DNA of 64,000 bases, taken from Gonatopus flavifemur (lineage: Eukaryota > Arthropoda > Insecta > Hymenoptera > Dryinidae). The stretch is taken from contig JAFFJZ010000020.1 of NCBI GenBank assembly GCA_018340375.1, positions 248,001 to 312,000 on the forward strand, given 5' to 3'. Below, in pieces: positions 11,456-23,289 of this stretch; position 1 is the stretch's first letter; every line of letters starts with the position of its first letter. The notes beneath the pieces are model-generated. The model had not been told where the DNA came from. It did no database searches and saw nothing but the letters and a program-made list of their open reading frames with translations. The position numbers and the translations under genes are program-made.

Positions 11456-12289
11456 TCAGGTCTTCTCATACAATTCTTCATAAACACTATTTGCTGTTTT
11501 ATTCAATTTTTTTTGATTTCCTAATGAAATTCCCAAAGCATTCCACGAACGCACTCTTGAAAATGCTACGTAGAGTTGCCCGTGACTGAAAACATCACGT
11601 CTCAAATCGATTCCAATTTTTCCAGATGTTTGACCTTGCGATTTGTTTATAGTCATTGCAAAAGCAAGTTTTATTGGAAATTGTCTTCTTTCAAATATAA
11701 ACGGATAGATATTTTCACAATACAGTGTAATGCGATTAATGAAAACCAAATCTCCTCCTTTGTCACCAGTCAATATTTTGCATTGAAGAAGATTGTTCTT
11801 CATTTCAAGGATTTGTAATCGAGTCCCATTACACAGCCCTTGATGAATGCTCAAGTTTCTAATCAACATGACTGTGCAATATTTTCGAAGTTTGAGTTCA
11901 TATGGTGGCAATCCTGGCGGGTTTAGAGAATTTAAATATTCTGGTACAATAGCATCATCAATATTACCAGTGTTACAATTTTCAACACTATCGACACTTG
12001 TGTGAATTTTTTCAGTTGATTTATCTAATAACCCCATGACTCTGTGGTTTATGTCATCAACATCAACATTTCTGGCCGATAATATTGCGTATGAGGTGAT
12101 ATCATGGGAACGTTGATTTCTTATGAGGGTACCATAAACTTCATCAACGATATCAACGTCTCGTGCGACTAAACATTGTTCAGGCACAGTTATCTTATCT
12201 TCATCGTCATTTTCAGTTCCGTTCCCAACATCTAATAAATAAGCCGCAAATTTACTCCCTTCTGGCAACGCTCTCATATTTTGTGTCAA
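11456..12289 (-). pseudogene. Helitron helicase C-terminal part
   Basis: This open segment of 277 residues holds the late helicase motifs of the Pif1 type: NCNTGNIDD, LPPYELKLRKYCTVMLIRNL, FPIKLAFAMTINKSQGQT and GQLYVAFSRVRSW. It follows the Walker B segment after a stop. The natural C-terminus appears to be at 11456. Confidence 0.85.
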
Positions 12290-12441
12290 TGAGAATTTAG
12301 TAAAATAATGCCATAATGAACTTAATTTTATTGATTAATCAACATTTTCGCTTCGCGTCCCATTCACTCTAACTGGCAGTAATTGCCTAGAATCTCCTCC
12401 TAAAATCATGAGTTTGCCTCCAAATGGGAAATCGTTCTTCA

Positions 12442-14256
12442 TTAGATCGCGGGCCATTGGTGCTTCGCCCCAAATGAATATATCAGTCTTTCTGAGATTC
12501 TCGGCTTCTTTGGTTGAAATTTAATCGATGTCGTAGAATCATGGGAAAGAGGTACTAGCAACCCGAAAGTACGATGAACAGTTGTACCTTCTGGTAAAAG
12601 AATTGCCGCAATTCCTGTGAAAGTCATTGTACAAACTTTTTTATTTAGAGCTTTTATCAAATGATACACTGTAGTGTATACAAATGTTTTACCTGAACCG
12701 CCCGGTCCATCAATATAAAAACACGAAATCATTTCATTTTCAGTATTGCAATTAATTTTGTTCATAATAGTATGAACTACTTGTTCCTGCTGCTCATTTA
12801 ATTTCAAGTACTGATCTTGACCAATTCTATTATGCTCATTGAGAGATATTTCAGAAATTGTTTCCTCTACTCCTGATACTTGTGGCATTGATGGATATTG
12901 AGACAGATTATACCCATCTCGTACCAGCATCGTGTTTATTTGAATGTAAGCTCTTTTTCGTGCTTCCTCAATTGGCAGTGTTTGGGAAAAATCTTCCGAC
13001 ATAGCGTCTTGAAAATCTTCCCATAATTTTTCAGGATGAATTGGCTGACAGAATATCAAAATTCTCACAAATAATTCGCGCAATTGACGTGGCATCATCC
13101 ATACTTCAGCTTCGTGCATAGCTCTCATCCATTGTTGGTCGTCTTCAATTAATCCCCGGGCTAAACAGGCTGCTACGTATGTATCATAAAGGACTCCATC
13201 AACATTGCGCACATCTGAAAAACTTGTTGACCCTTCAACATGAATCAAAAGTAAACGAAGATGATATAATTCAGTTTGCGTTGGACTAACTGAATACATG
13301 CGACCTAAAACGTTGGAATTCGATTCCCGTGGATTCCAATATCCTTTATAAGAAGTATATTGTGTTGGTATTTCCGAATAAATGTAATTTCTTGCAGATA
13401 CGTCACGCTGATTCAGAGCAAAATAATCGATGAGCATACTCTGTTTGCCCACAGCATCATTCATGTCATCTCCATCATCGGAAGTTATTGTTTGCTGGTT
13501 TTCTAAGTGAACTGGTAAACGCAAAATAGAATGACTCTTCGCTTGCGATATTTTAGAAAGAATTCTACCAGCCGCCTCTACAGGACTGACATATCGTGCT
13601 TCAATAAAATTTTTACATTCATCATAATCTTCAATTTGATCAGCATTATTAACACTTCGAACTGTCCCAGAGAACATGTCATGACCTTTGAACACATATT
13701 CATATAAATATTTCACAGCTTTGATATCTGAAACAATTTCCACATTGATGTGACAATTAAAATAAAGGAGTAAATATGGACTATAAGGTACAACATACCG
13801 ATTGTCAAAGACAAAATTCGATCGTCCGCGACAGTAGGTTTGCCCTGTATTCCGTCTCTGGTAATGAGGATACCCATTTTCATCCATAGTCGTTTTCTCA
13901 ACGAATGCCTTTGGGAAACGCTTTGAGCATCGCCCATCTTTCAAACACCAATCGCCGCACGGACCATGGATCATATTTTTCATTACAATATCGTGTAATG
14001 TTTCGGATTCTTTTTCATCGGGAATTTCTGCCGAAATATATTTATCCACTATATTTGGTGTTGTAATTTTAGAATTCCGTTTCAATGTCACCAATTAATG
14101 TACATGAGGTAAACCGTCTTTTTGATATTCAACAACATAAACATATGACAAACCTTCACCAAATATGTTTTTCTTGAAAATCATATTTATCAACTCGTTC
14201 TTCTTTAAATCAAAAACTCGAGCCACTAAATCTGGTCTGTCTGAAGCAGATTGACC
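12442..14256 (-). pseudogene. Helitron HUH nuclease and helicase, middle part
   Basis: The HUH motif is legible as GLPHVH, with HVH encoded at 14098-14106. A TAA stop (14095-14097) follows immediately, then LVTLKR begins the next open segment. The paired tyrosines of the Rep active site are present in KAVKYLYEYVFKGHD. Walker A is intact as GPGGSGKT, followed by TMTFTGIAAILLPEGTTVH. After a frameshift near 12500 the Walker B region reads IFIWGEAPM; the usual Asp is Gly (codon at 12467-12469). GGDSRQLLPV follows, so nuclease motifs survive but the protein is dead. Confidence 0.85.
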
Positions 14257-16705
14257 TTAGAAAAGATTTTCTTGAATTTCTCGGCATGTTGGGTTGCATG
14301 TCATTGTTATGAATAAATCTGGTTTCCCGTACTTACTCACAATGGCCTTAGCATCTTGATAATGTTGCAATATATTCCGTGGGGATCCTACGAATGAAGA
14401 TGGAAGAATAACCACTCTCCCAACAGTCGCATTCGATTCATGAGCACGTTTTTGCAAATGATCCAGCAACCCCGCATATGAATCTACGCGTAACTTTTGT
14501 TGATTGCTTTTAATGAAGTTGATTCGATCCTTTTCAACTTTGACGTAACTGTCAACAATCCACTGTTGGAATAAACGTCTGCCTCGTATAATGACATTAT
14601 CAAGCCTATCAGTCATTCTGTACCTTACATAGGCATTGCGTGATATGCGTTTATTGGAATTAGATCGCTTCATAGACGTAGACCAACCTGGAGTACCATG
14701 AGGATAAAATAAAGGATGAATCCAAGGTTCCACATTTGGATCTAAACTGCTGACAAACTGTAATTCTTTAGTTTTTTTATTACGAATAGTCACATACGAC
14801 TCTGGAATTTCTCCGTCAGCTGTTGTGGAGAAAATAGCAGCAACTTCGTTCGATCTTTGAAAATTATACCTTCGTTGATCGGTGCCTGGTTTTAGTGAAA
14901 AAAGGAGCATCAACTGTGGTTCCACGTCACCATTAGTAGCCTTCATCGATTGCAATTCTTCATTCATCATTTCGTACGACTGAGCAAAAACATTGCATTG
15001 TCGTATAGAGTGTTCTATTTCTTTTACGAGATCTCTGTTCAGTTGAGGTGTAACTTGACAACGGAAATCAGTGGCACGATTCCCGTCATAAATGAAAAGT
15101 TGTCCAAACCTTGACAGTTCTCCCACATCTGAATACAATGCTGTATTCATCTGATAATAAATTTGTCCTTGAATTTTGAAACAGTAAGGTCCTGGTCGTC
15201 TGTTACTGAAATCGTATAAATTTGCGTTGAACGATGCAAAAGAAAATGAGTTGTTATAATAACGAATATGTTCGTAAAAATGAGCCGATTCAGGGTGTGT
15301 GCCGTCAAATAAATTTGGTGAAATTGGAGGAGGTCTTGGTAATAATTGTAAAGCAACTTCACCATGACTACAACAATCTTGATAAGAATTGGGCCTGTGT
15401 TTATTTGAATAAACTCTTTCTGCTTTGAAATTTCGAGCTCCACAATCACAGCACTGATCATCCATAGTCCCTATATAATGTTCTTGGACATTTTCGGTGA
15501 TAGGAGAGATCAAAACATCTTCCCTCCGATAATCAATGACCTCTATGTTGGAAAATTGTGAATTATTATATTCGCCATGGCTTGGATCATTGAAGTTCGA
15601 TGTTATTCCATAATCAGAAGACGGAAAAACATCGTTACTGGAATTATTCAATCTCGCCTCCGTTACTTCTGGTACACTTGTAGTCCCATCGAAAACAACA
15701 ATGTTTTTATTTTTTTTCTCGGCGCCATTACGTAAATTTCCAATTCCAGAAGCAGAACTCGAATGTACCGAAGGTTGATTCAACATTTCTGATGAGTTTT
15801 TATTTAATTTACTTTGAGAAACATTCAAATTTCTTATTGGTACAATGTTTGTGGTTGCACTTCTCATTGTGTTAGCAGCAGCTGATGAATCGTGTCCCGG
15901 CAATTTCCTTATGAAATGAGATTCTTTAGTTGAAATTATAACAAATTCTATTAGTTTTGGCATTTGGGTTGGAGCACTGTTCGAGATTTTATTATTTTTT
16001 GCAGTGATTATATCATTTTGATCTGGAGAAGTGGATACTACTATTGTTCTTGGTTTGGAATCACTCCCTTTTGAAAATCGATTTTGACGAATTGAGATCA
16101 TATTCTTTGTCGTGATATCTGGTCGGGAAACATTTCGCGATAAAGAATTATCATCCACAGAGAAAATTTTTGATTCAATTCCATTGTGTGAAACACTTGG
16201 TTCAAATTTTCTCCCAGAAAAAGTTCCAACAAATTTTGATGTTGGACAGTTAATACTTGGCAAACTGCTGATGGAAGTTTCATTGAAAACTCGAGGGGAA
16301 TCCCTTTGATGATGAATCGTTATTTGTGATCTGAGTATTCATATGAGAATTTTTCGTCGACACTGTAAGAAATTTCATGGATTTTGATGTTTCAGCGGAA
16401 GAATTATTTGAAATTAGTTTATTTAGCTCAACTGTTTTATCATTTGTGGGCTGAGTTTTGGAAACCACAAATGTCCGTGATTTAGCATCTTTTTTAATTG
16501 TAAATTCATTCTGATGCTGGAGAATTATTTTGTTCGTGGAATTTTCATTGCCAGCAGAATTTGATGTGGAAGGTTGAGATTTAGAATTCGAACCAGTGAT
16601 ATTTGGCAGAAACAGACGTTTCAATTTGTCATTGTTCAAAATTATTCTCTCTTTCTCATTGTTTCTACAGCTCAATGCTTCATCATCTGCTTGCCTCTTT
16701 GACAT
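14257..16705 (-). pseudogene. Helitron RepHel, N-terminal part
   Basis: Segment 16705-16280 (MSKRQADDEALSCRN...) is Ser/Asn-rich and low in complexity. A one-base-type frame change near 16290-16310 leads into segment 16263-14257. Its first ~280 residues continue the Ser/Asn-rich linker. A zinc-binding-like CCDCGARNF motif then starts the Helitron-like N region, followed by FNANLYDFSNRRPGPYCFKI, HPLFYPHGTPGW and, at the end, KYGKPDLFITMTCNP, a hallmark of Helitron Rep proteins. A stop at 14257 is followed in another frame by the HUH motif. Confidence 0.85.
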
Positions 16706-19700
16706 ATTTTCATAATTTGGGTTTATAAATACAGTTCAATAGGTAAAATTGACTTACGAACTCGTATTTCAACAACTTGAGTACAAATTTTTATTCGTAG
16801 ATCGTTCAATAATATACAAAAATGTAAGTATGTAAAAACTATCACAGTTGACTTATTTTAGTGTTACTAACTGTTTGAAATGCGCATTAACGCTGAAGCC
16901 CTTTCTACTTTATTAGGTTTTGTGTTTCCAGAATCCTAATTTCTATAAGTTCAAAGAATTGCAATTTTCTGAAGAATTTCTAAATCATTTTTTTTTTCTG
17001 ATTTCTTAATTTTAAGTTCTTTTTTCTGATTTCTCAATTATAAATTCTTTTTTTCTGATTATCTATGATTTCTCAATTCTCAGTTCTTATTTCTAGTTCT
17101 CTGGGAAAATTCCTATTCCTAACCGTCCTCCTTCAAGGAGAGTAGGAGTAGAACCTGAAAAAAAAATAATTTGTAATTATATTGTTCTGAAATTCAACCA
17201 TACATCTGTATTCTAACCCTCTCAGTCAAATGAGCCCCTCTTTTGTAGAGAAGATTCCATAAAAACTCATACATAGGAACTGTGAGGCCCCTGGTTGCAA
17301 AAATCACTTGATTCCTGCCAAATTTCATCGCTTCTTGTCAAATCCCATTGAATCCTGTACAATGTTCTGACCAAATACAATCGAATTTTCTCTTTCAGAT
17401 TCAATGGATTCTTCAAACCAGGGGCTTCAGGAGGTTTTATATGAGCATTTGTCCAAAGATTTATAAGACTCCAAGAGGAATGAAATGAGCACAAAATTGG
17501 CTACCCTTTGAAAAAACTCCAACAGGAACCGATAGATACAATTTTATTGGAATCATAAGTTTCTATCGATTTCCTGTGTTTTGTCAAAATCGTCATAGGT
17601 TTCTTTTGAATTCCATGTGAAAGTCGATATTCTATTACTTCTTATTGGTACCATCAGTAAAACCTCATATTACCTATGGAATATAATTTCTCATTGGAAA
17701 ATCATGTTATTTTCTCAAAGGATCCATGGGAACCCTGCAAAGAAATATTCCATTCAAAGGAATTGACAATCACATGTGTGAATACGATTTTTGTACATTT
17801 GACGATTGGAAACATTCAGTGTGAATACCTCTCAATTCCTCCTCCAAGATTCGAACTGTCGTTTGTGAATTCTTTCCAATCGTTTATTCCTCCGAAATTT
17901 TTTTGAACCATTGATATCTGTGTATTTCAATTCCTGTCAATTCGTAACCTTTTTTACCTGTCTATTGGAATTTTATTTCGTATCTTTGGATTCCAATGCA
18001 ATTGGTTAAAAGGATTGTATTGCTTGGAATTAAAATGACTAAATCTGTTGATTCATCCGAATACAAAGAGTTTCCGAGTTATGTTTCCAGTTAGAACAGC
18101 TAATTTTGAAAATTGATTTGGATTTATATTCCCTCCACAGGAATTCAGATATCGTATTCGTTCCCATTGAAATTTCCAATTCCTCTGAACGGATCATTTT
18201 TTCACAGGGAATCTACTGGAATTATTGTATTTTTTCAACACGATTTTATCAGGCTCTTGATGAGCTACCGTGAAATATCTCATTGAAGAAGGGGAAATTC
18301 CTCATGAGGTTTGGCTGGATTCTTGTCGAGGAATATATCAGAATGTATCAGCACGTATTAGATTCTTTCAACAGAGTATTATAGCACCCTCTCCCTATTT
18401 TTCTTTTTGTCATTCATTTCACATTTGTTGTCAAACCCTGATGACGAAAAATTTTTTTGAAAATCTGTGAAAAATTCCCTGAATGCCACAGGAGACCCTT
18501 GAAAACCCCTGGAAGAATCTGAAAAACTATGAAAATCTATGAAAATTTCTTCCAATTGTAAAAACTTCTGGAAAACTTTCGCTTATTGGACATTTTTTTT
18601 TTAATCAATGGACCTTTCTTAGAATATCTATAAACATTTCTGAAAAGCTTCAAATTTGTCTAAAAATCACTGGAACTCTTTGAAAAACTATGAACACTTA
18701 TTCTGAAATTCTCTGAAAAACTCTTCACAGAAAATCTCTCAAAATTTTTCCACCACGAAATCCTGAATTCTTTCACATTGTCAGTGGAGAAATATTTCAA
18801 GTTTCGAAACATAATTATATATTTTGGATCCAGGATTGTTTATAATCAGTATAAATAAACGTATGTTAAAAAACTTGTATTTTTGTAAACCTAATTTGAC
18901 TGAAACGGTTAATAAGAAAATAAATCTCACCTTCAATGATATCAACGTAGAATGAATGCGTCTTTGTACGTGAGGTAATTGCGAACATGTACAAACCCGT
19001 GGTATCAATAATTGAAAACGTTGTGGTTATAATTAAGCACTGAAGTCAAATACCAATTGTCGCTCGAGATGAGAAAAATTGTTTCTGTTTTATAAAATCA
19101 TTTGAGTTTATTTTGTTAGTTATAGAAGATTCAATCTCACATAACAATCCTTGTGAAATTCAAATGCTCTGATTGGATAACACCACATATGAAACATATG
19201 AAAGCAATGTTTTTTGAATTCTGCGTGCCATCTAGGATATACAGAGGAGAATGTCAACAAATCGTGTTCAAATCAAATTATAAATGACTAAAATCAAATG
19301 AGTTGAATGAATAATAGTTATCAAATGAAGATTGTTACCGAATTAATCATGATTATAATCTGGATGCTTGTCCTCGTATTTAAAGATGTCTTACATATAT
19401 TTTTGAAATAATGAAAAATTCAAAAAAATCTGCAAAACGATCATCTTCATATTCTCAATTCTTAATAATGATGAAACAAATACTCCTGCAGAATCTCAAA
19501 TCGATTCAGAGCGTCCTTCGAAAGTCAAATCAGAATCAAAACATTATTGATTGAAACTATATATAAATGATAAATGGAGATGGATGAGCAAAATAAAACA
19601 AAATATAATGGCAGAACACTTTCTTTCCTTTATTACCATTCATATCATATATTTGTTATCAGAAAATAAATGAAAAAATATGATCAACATTGCCCTTGAA

Positions 19701-19948
19701 TTAAATAAATATGCATTTTTTTTAATATAATATATTGAGAAATTATAATATTATTTCAATGAGTTTCATATTCAATAGTAATTGTTTTTCCTATCCTAAT
19801 GAACAATTACATTCAACGCAGTCTCATTTTTTCACATCAATCACAGTGATCGCAGTCTTGTATTTTTCTTATATCATATATCATATTTCTGAACTAATTG
19901 TGTTTTCTGCTCAGACCAATTCATAAATATTCCAGTTTTGAATCCTAT
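16706..19948. other. No gene seen, 3.2 kb
   Basis: At 16935-17105 there are three or so imperfect ~35-bp repeats of TTTCTGATTTCTCAATT. A small inverted repeat lies at 17284-17429 (listed). At 18470-18730 the words GAAAAACTATGAAAATC recur loosely. I see no exon with a recognisable product in this stretch. Confidence 0.4.
17284..17429. repeat. Short inverted-repeat element (possible MITE)
   Basis: GAGGCCCCTGGTTGCA at the left pairs with AAACCAGGGGCTTC at the right, with weaker pairing inward. Length is about 146 bp. No target duplication was recognised. Confidence 0.4.
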
Positions 19949-20204
19949 ATCGATACCCACATTCTAAAACGTCGTATCGCACTCTTAGAAGATTTTTCTG
20001 GACGCTATAAAAACAGTTCATTATCCCAACAAGAACAAATTTTATTCATTTTCACTGTGTAATCTAACCACTATAAATCACTACTATGAAGTGACAAAAT
20101 CAAAATGAATCAATTTTTGTTTTTGTTGAAATGATAAAGTGCTTTTATCGTGTCCTGAAAAATTTTTCAAGTGGGATACGACGTCTTAGAACGTGGGTAT
20201 CGAT
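19949..20204. mobile_element. MITE with ~65-bp inverted repeats
   Basis: The left arm starts ATCGATACCCACATTCTAAA and the right arm ends ACGTGGGTATCGAT. Pairing continues through ACGTCGTATC, TTTTTC and CTATAAAA/CGATAAAA. The outermost bases TAT/ATAT are shared with the flanks, so the exact target duplication is ambiguous. The interior is non-coding. Confidence 0.7.
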
Positions 20205-20633
20205 ATACTGAAGTATAAGAAAAATTTATAAGATTATAAATCTTTTTAAATCTTAAACAAAAAAACCAAAGATTTCGTCACCATTTCAAATAAGTGAAAC
20301 TAACCAGAAGGGCCAGTGAAGAGAGTTCGAAGGAATACTGGTGCTTATCTGTCAAAATAAAAACATCCAGTTGGAGAACGAATAGAAAAAAAATTGAATT
20401 TCCATTTCTTATGTAACGAATCTATCTATATACTAAAGGTAATTATTGAATCAGTGAGACCGATGATTCTTTATAACGATGAACCGTTTTACACGATTCG
20501 GTTTTCAGCGCTTTTCACCCACTGAATAAAATATTCATAAAAAAAACAAAAAACTTGAAAAAATTCAAGATTTCATGATGGAATTCTTGCACCGAGTGCT
20601 TACTTCGAAAAAAACAAAGAGAAAGAAATCATT

Positions 20634-21649
20634 TTAACTCCTCATTATATTCCTAAATCCGTTTCTCAATGATGCAGGCTGAATCACTCCATCGTCGACT
20701 ACTTCCAGATCTCCGAATGAATCCATTTGGAAGTGAACTGTTTTTGGCGTCAAGGATTCCAAGTGTCCAGTGAGACAAACGTGTGCACCAACTTTCGGGG
20801 ATTCATCACTTTGAAAATTCATCCCTCTTATTTCTATTCCGTGGCTTCCGTCAGTCAGAATTCCAAGCCCAAAACTCATATTTCCTCTGGGAACAGCAAC
20901 AAGCGCCGTTTTCACATAACCAGTCATCTCTGAAACAACAACAAAAAAAAAAAGGTGAAATATAACATAGGGTATTGAATACAATCAAGTTCTTCCACAC
21001 AAAGGTTCAGAAAAATCCAAAATCTTACTTATTTTATTATTTAAAGTTGCTTTACCATCGTTTCGAATTTCAACTGTTTCGAGTGGCACATTGGACGATG
21101 CAAGTTGACGTACTCCCAGTGAGTCCACGATTGAATAATTTTGAACCGATATTTCAATGGACATCAGTCCTTCAGCAGGATCAAAATATTGCGGATGTAC
21201 CGTGTTGACACGCGCAAAAGTAATTTTGATGACCTGGAACAATGCAAATTTAGAAACGTTAGCATTGTGTAAAATAACATTCAAAGATATCAAATAATTC
21301 AGGTGACTTACTTGATGCAGCAAAAACGGTTGAAGCTCCTCAGCTCTATCTTCCCAGAAGAGAATACGTAACTTGCGTCCTTCACAGTTAGTGCCGATAC
21401 ATCGCACTAAATACGGTTTTGAACCAACAACTGAATTCCGTTTACTACGTGGGGGCTCAATGCTCTCCACGAACAATGTCACTTCCCTATAATGCGAAAT
21501 ACAAAATATTATTAATATAGATCAAATCAAATATTCAAATCAAATATATTCAGATATTTCTAAACAAATGGGGTGAAAACTTACGGTGTACTATCACCAG
21601 CAACTAAAGCGTCCAGCTCCTCTGTCATGCTCAACTCCACGTCTGCCAT
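20634..21649 (-). CDS. RPA-like OB-fold protein, four coding exons
   Basis: The CDS joins 21649-21585, 21486-21312, 21233-21029 and 20929-20634: 741 nt, 246 residues plus TAA. All three introns (98, 78 and 99 bp) have GT-AG ends and the frame is kept through every junction. The protein starts MADVELSMTEELDALVAGD. Residues ~30-105 (LRILFWEDRAEELQPFL ... VIKITFARVNTV) resemble an OB fold of the replication protein A large-subunit type. A second beta-rich segment (ALVAVPRGNMSFGLGILTDG ... GAHVCLTGHLESL) covers ~150-225 and may be another. Single-stranded DNA binding is therefore likely but unproven. The ATG is the first Met in frame; upstream exon 21876-21800 carries an in-frame stop. No inactivating lesion is seen, unlike all neighbours. 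It is probably a host gene; some Helitrons carry RPA-like genes, so capture is a remote alternative. Confidence 0.8.
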
Positions 21650-21708
21650 AGTAATGCAAAGGAGCACCGATGAAAAGATCCTTTCAATCGTTGAATATGT
21701 TGTAACTT

Positions 21709-21876
21709 TCTGTAACAAAAAAATCATATACGATGTTCAAAACATACAAATTTGGTTCATCCGACAATGGAAGAGTACGAATAATTGAAGGATATTACCT
21801 GTTGACAATATTTTTCAGGTATTGCACAGGAGCATCAATGGGAAGAGGAGCCTCCTTCTGCACGAGTCACTTTTCT
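21709..21876 (-). other. Probable 5' non-coding exon and intron of the OB-fold gene
   Basis: Exon 21876-21800 begins after TTTGGTTCCAG and ends CAACAG before GTAATA. The 91-bp intron ends TTTTGTTACAG at 21709, and the next exon (21708-21585) contains the start codon at 21649. The upstream exon has a stop in the coding frame and a short upstream ORF starting ATGCTCCTG. Splice sites are read by eye only. Confidence 0.55.
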
Positions 21877-22089
21877 CTGGAACCAAAAAATTCATATCAT
21901 ATATTGTAGTATTATTAAACGATAAATTTTATATCAAAAAGAAATGACACGTTATACGACATAAAACGACCACGTGCTTATAGGTTATGTGATCAGAAGT
22001 TTGGATTCGAATAAAAATATACAAATTAACTTCAAATAAAAATATTATACAAATTAACTTCATTTTTTTGCAATAGAAAAGTAATAATA

Positions 22090-22470
22090 ATTGATGATTC
22101 TCACCTTATATGAAGATGATCGACGACGATGACGGTATGACGAGCTAAATTACCACCATACGTAATTACACCGCACTCAATCGATTATTTGATCAATTTA
22201 TGAAAAAAGAATTGGCTTTTGAGTCCTCAAACGCGTCGTTGTATAAAATCGGATGGCCACGTGCGGCGAGCAAATGTCTCTGGTATCACTGGTCACTGAT
22301 GTGGAGAAACACGTGCGATCGTGATGGAGTCTGCAGGAGGAAAGAGGCAGAAAGAAGAAGCTGTCCAATCCAATCGTTTGGGCGGAATAGCTTTTTCACG
22401 CATGCGCGTGTCAAAGTGAACAAATCAGATCTACCGGGGAATTCAACGGAATTGAAAGAATAGATTTACA
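22090..22470. promoter_or_regulatory. GC-rich, CpG-containing probable promoter area
   Basis: In an otherwise AT-rich region this stretch contains CCACGTGCGGCGAGC, AACACGTGCGATCG and CACGCATGCGCGTG, including E-box-like CACGTG words and several CpGs. It lies a few hundred bases upstream of the minus-strand OB-fold gene. An 87-codon plus-strand ORF across it (22200-22463) has no recognisable domain. Confidence 0.4.
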
Positions 22471-23142
22471 TGAATACATATACTAATCCATTGAATTGAT
22501 TCATCTCTTCTACATAATAATGCTATTTATTTTATTTCATTGATATTTCATATTTCATTACAAATTACGAATAATCATTCATCAATTGTTTCATGTACAT
22601 GCGCATTAGTTAGTTTTTTGTGTTGTGCGTTTTCGTCTTCGATGTGTGTTCTGAATCGATATGATCGATTGTGAAATGTGAGATGATCATCTCGAATGCG
22701 ATACTTTATCGCATGTTCGTTTAGTTAAGAGGACAAAATAGAATCGAAATTAAGATATCTCAGTGAATACTTCACCGATTGACTTGGAAGATATCTCAAT
22801 CGGAAGCAAAAAATCGTATCTACAGAATGTAATTGGTTCATATTTGAAATACGTGATCACATCGGAACAATCCAAGAAATAAAAACTGAACCTCCAAACT
22901 TACTGTAAAAGAGAAGCGGCAGCGACATTCGCATTTGCACTTGATATACAATTGAAATAAAAAATTTTTTTTATGTACTTGGCGTCGAGACGCTACCGCG
23001 TCTCTTGATAATCTTATCAAATTTATGAAAAATGAATACTAATTGAGAAATTATTTACTTATATTCGATTTTAATTCAATTGAATGATGTGATGCATCAA
23101 ATCTATATCTGATCGTGATAATTCAATAATCAGTATTGAAGT
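22471..23142. other. No gene seen
   Basis: AT-rich sequence with no coding signal, domain or structured repeat that I can recognise. Confidence 0.4.
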
Positions 23143-23289
23143 CAGCGATGGCATTATTCCCTAGAGAAATCCGTAGCATCTGATGATTGGTCATTTCTTG
23201 TACAACCAGCCAATCATGTTTCCAATTTGGAAAGGAATGACCAATCACGAAGAATCTACGGATTTTTCTAGGGAATAATAGCATCGCTG
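23143..23289. mobile_element. hAT-like MITE, family A, copy 1
   Basis: The termini are CAGCGATGGCATTATTCCCT and AGGGAATAATAGCATCGCTG. The inner arms pair through ATGATTGGTCATTTCTT/AAGGAATGACCAATCA. The 8-bp flanks ATTGAAGT and ATTGAACT match at seven positions. It is a relative of the element at 27537-27683, with nearly the same length (147 bp). Confidence 0.8.

Larger units (their letters stand above)
11456..16705 (-). mobile_element. Degenerate autonomous Helitron
   Basis: Four consecutive minus-strand segments make up one RepHel-type protein of more than 1,700 residues: N-terminal region (16705-16280 and 16263-14257), HUH nuclease joined to Pif1-like helicase (14110-12442), and helicase C-terminus (12289-11456). 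Helitrons transpose by rolling-circle replication using the HUH nuclease and the helicase. This copy is broken by at least three frameshifts or stops. The 5'-TC and 3'-CTRR hairpin ends were not located with confidence, so the coordinates cover only the coding part. Confidence 0.85.

Noticed and set aside
22200..22463. 87-codon ORF upstream of the OB-fold gene
   Set aside because: It overlaps a GC-rich probable promoter on the opposite strand, has no domain and no splice support.
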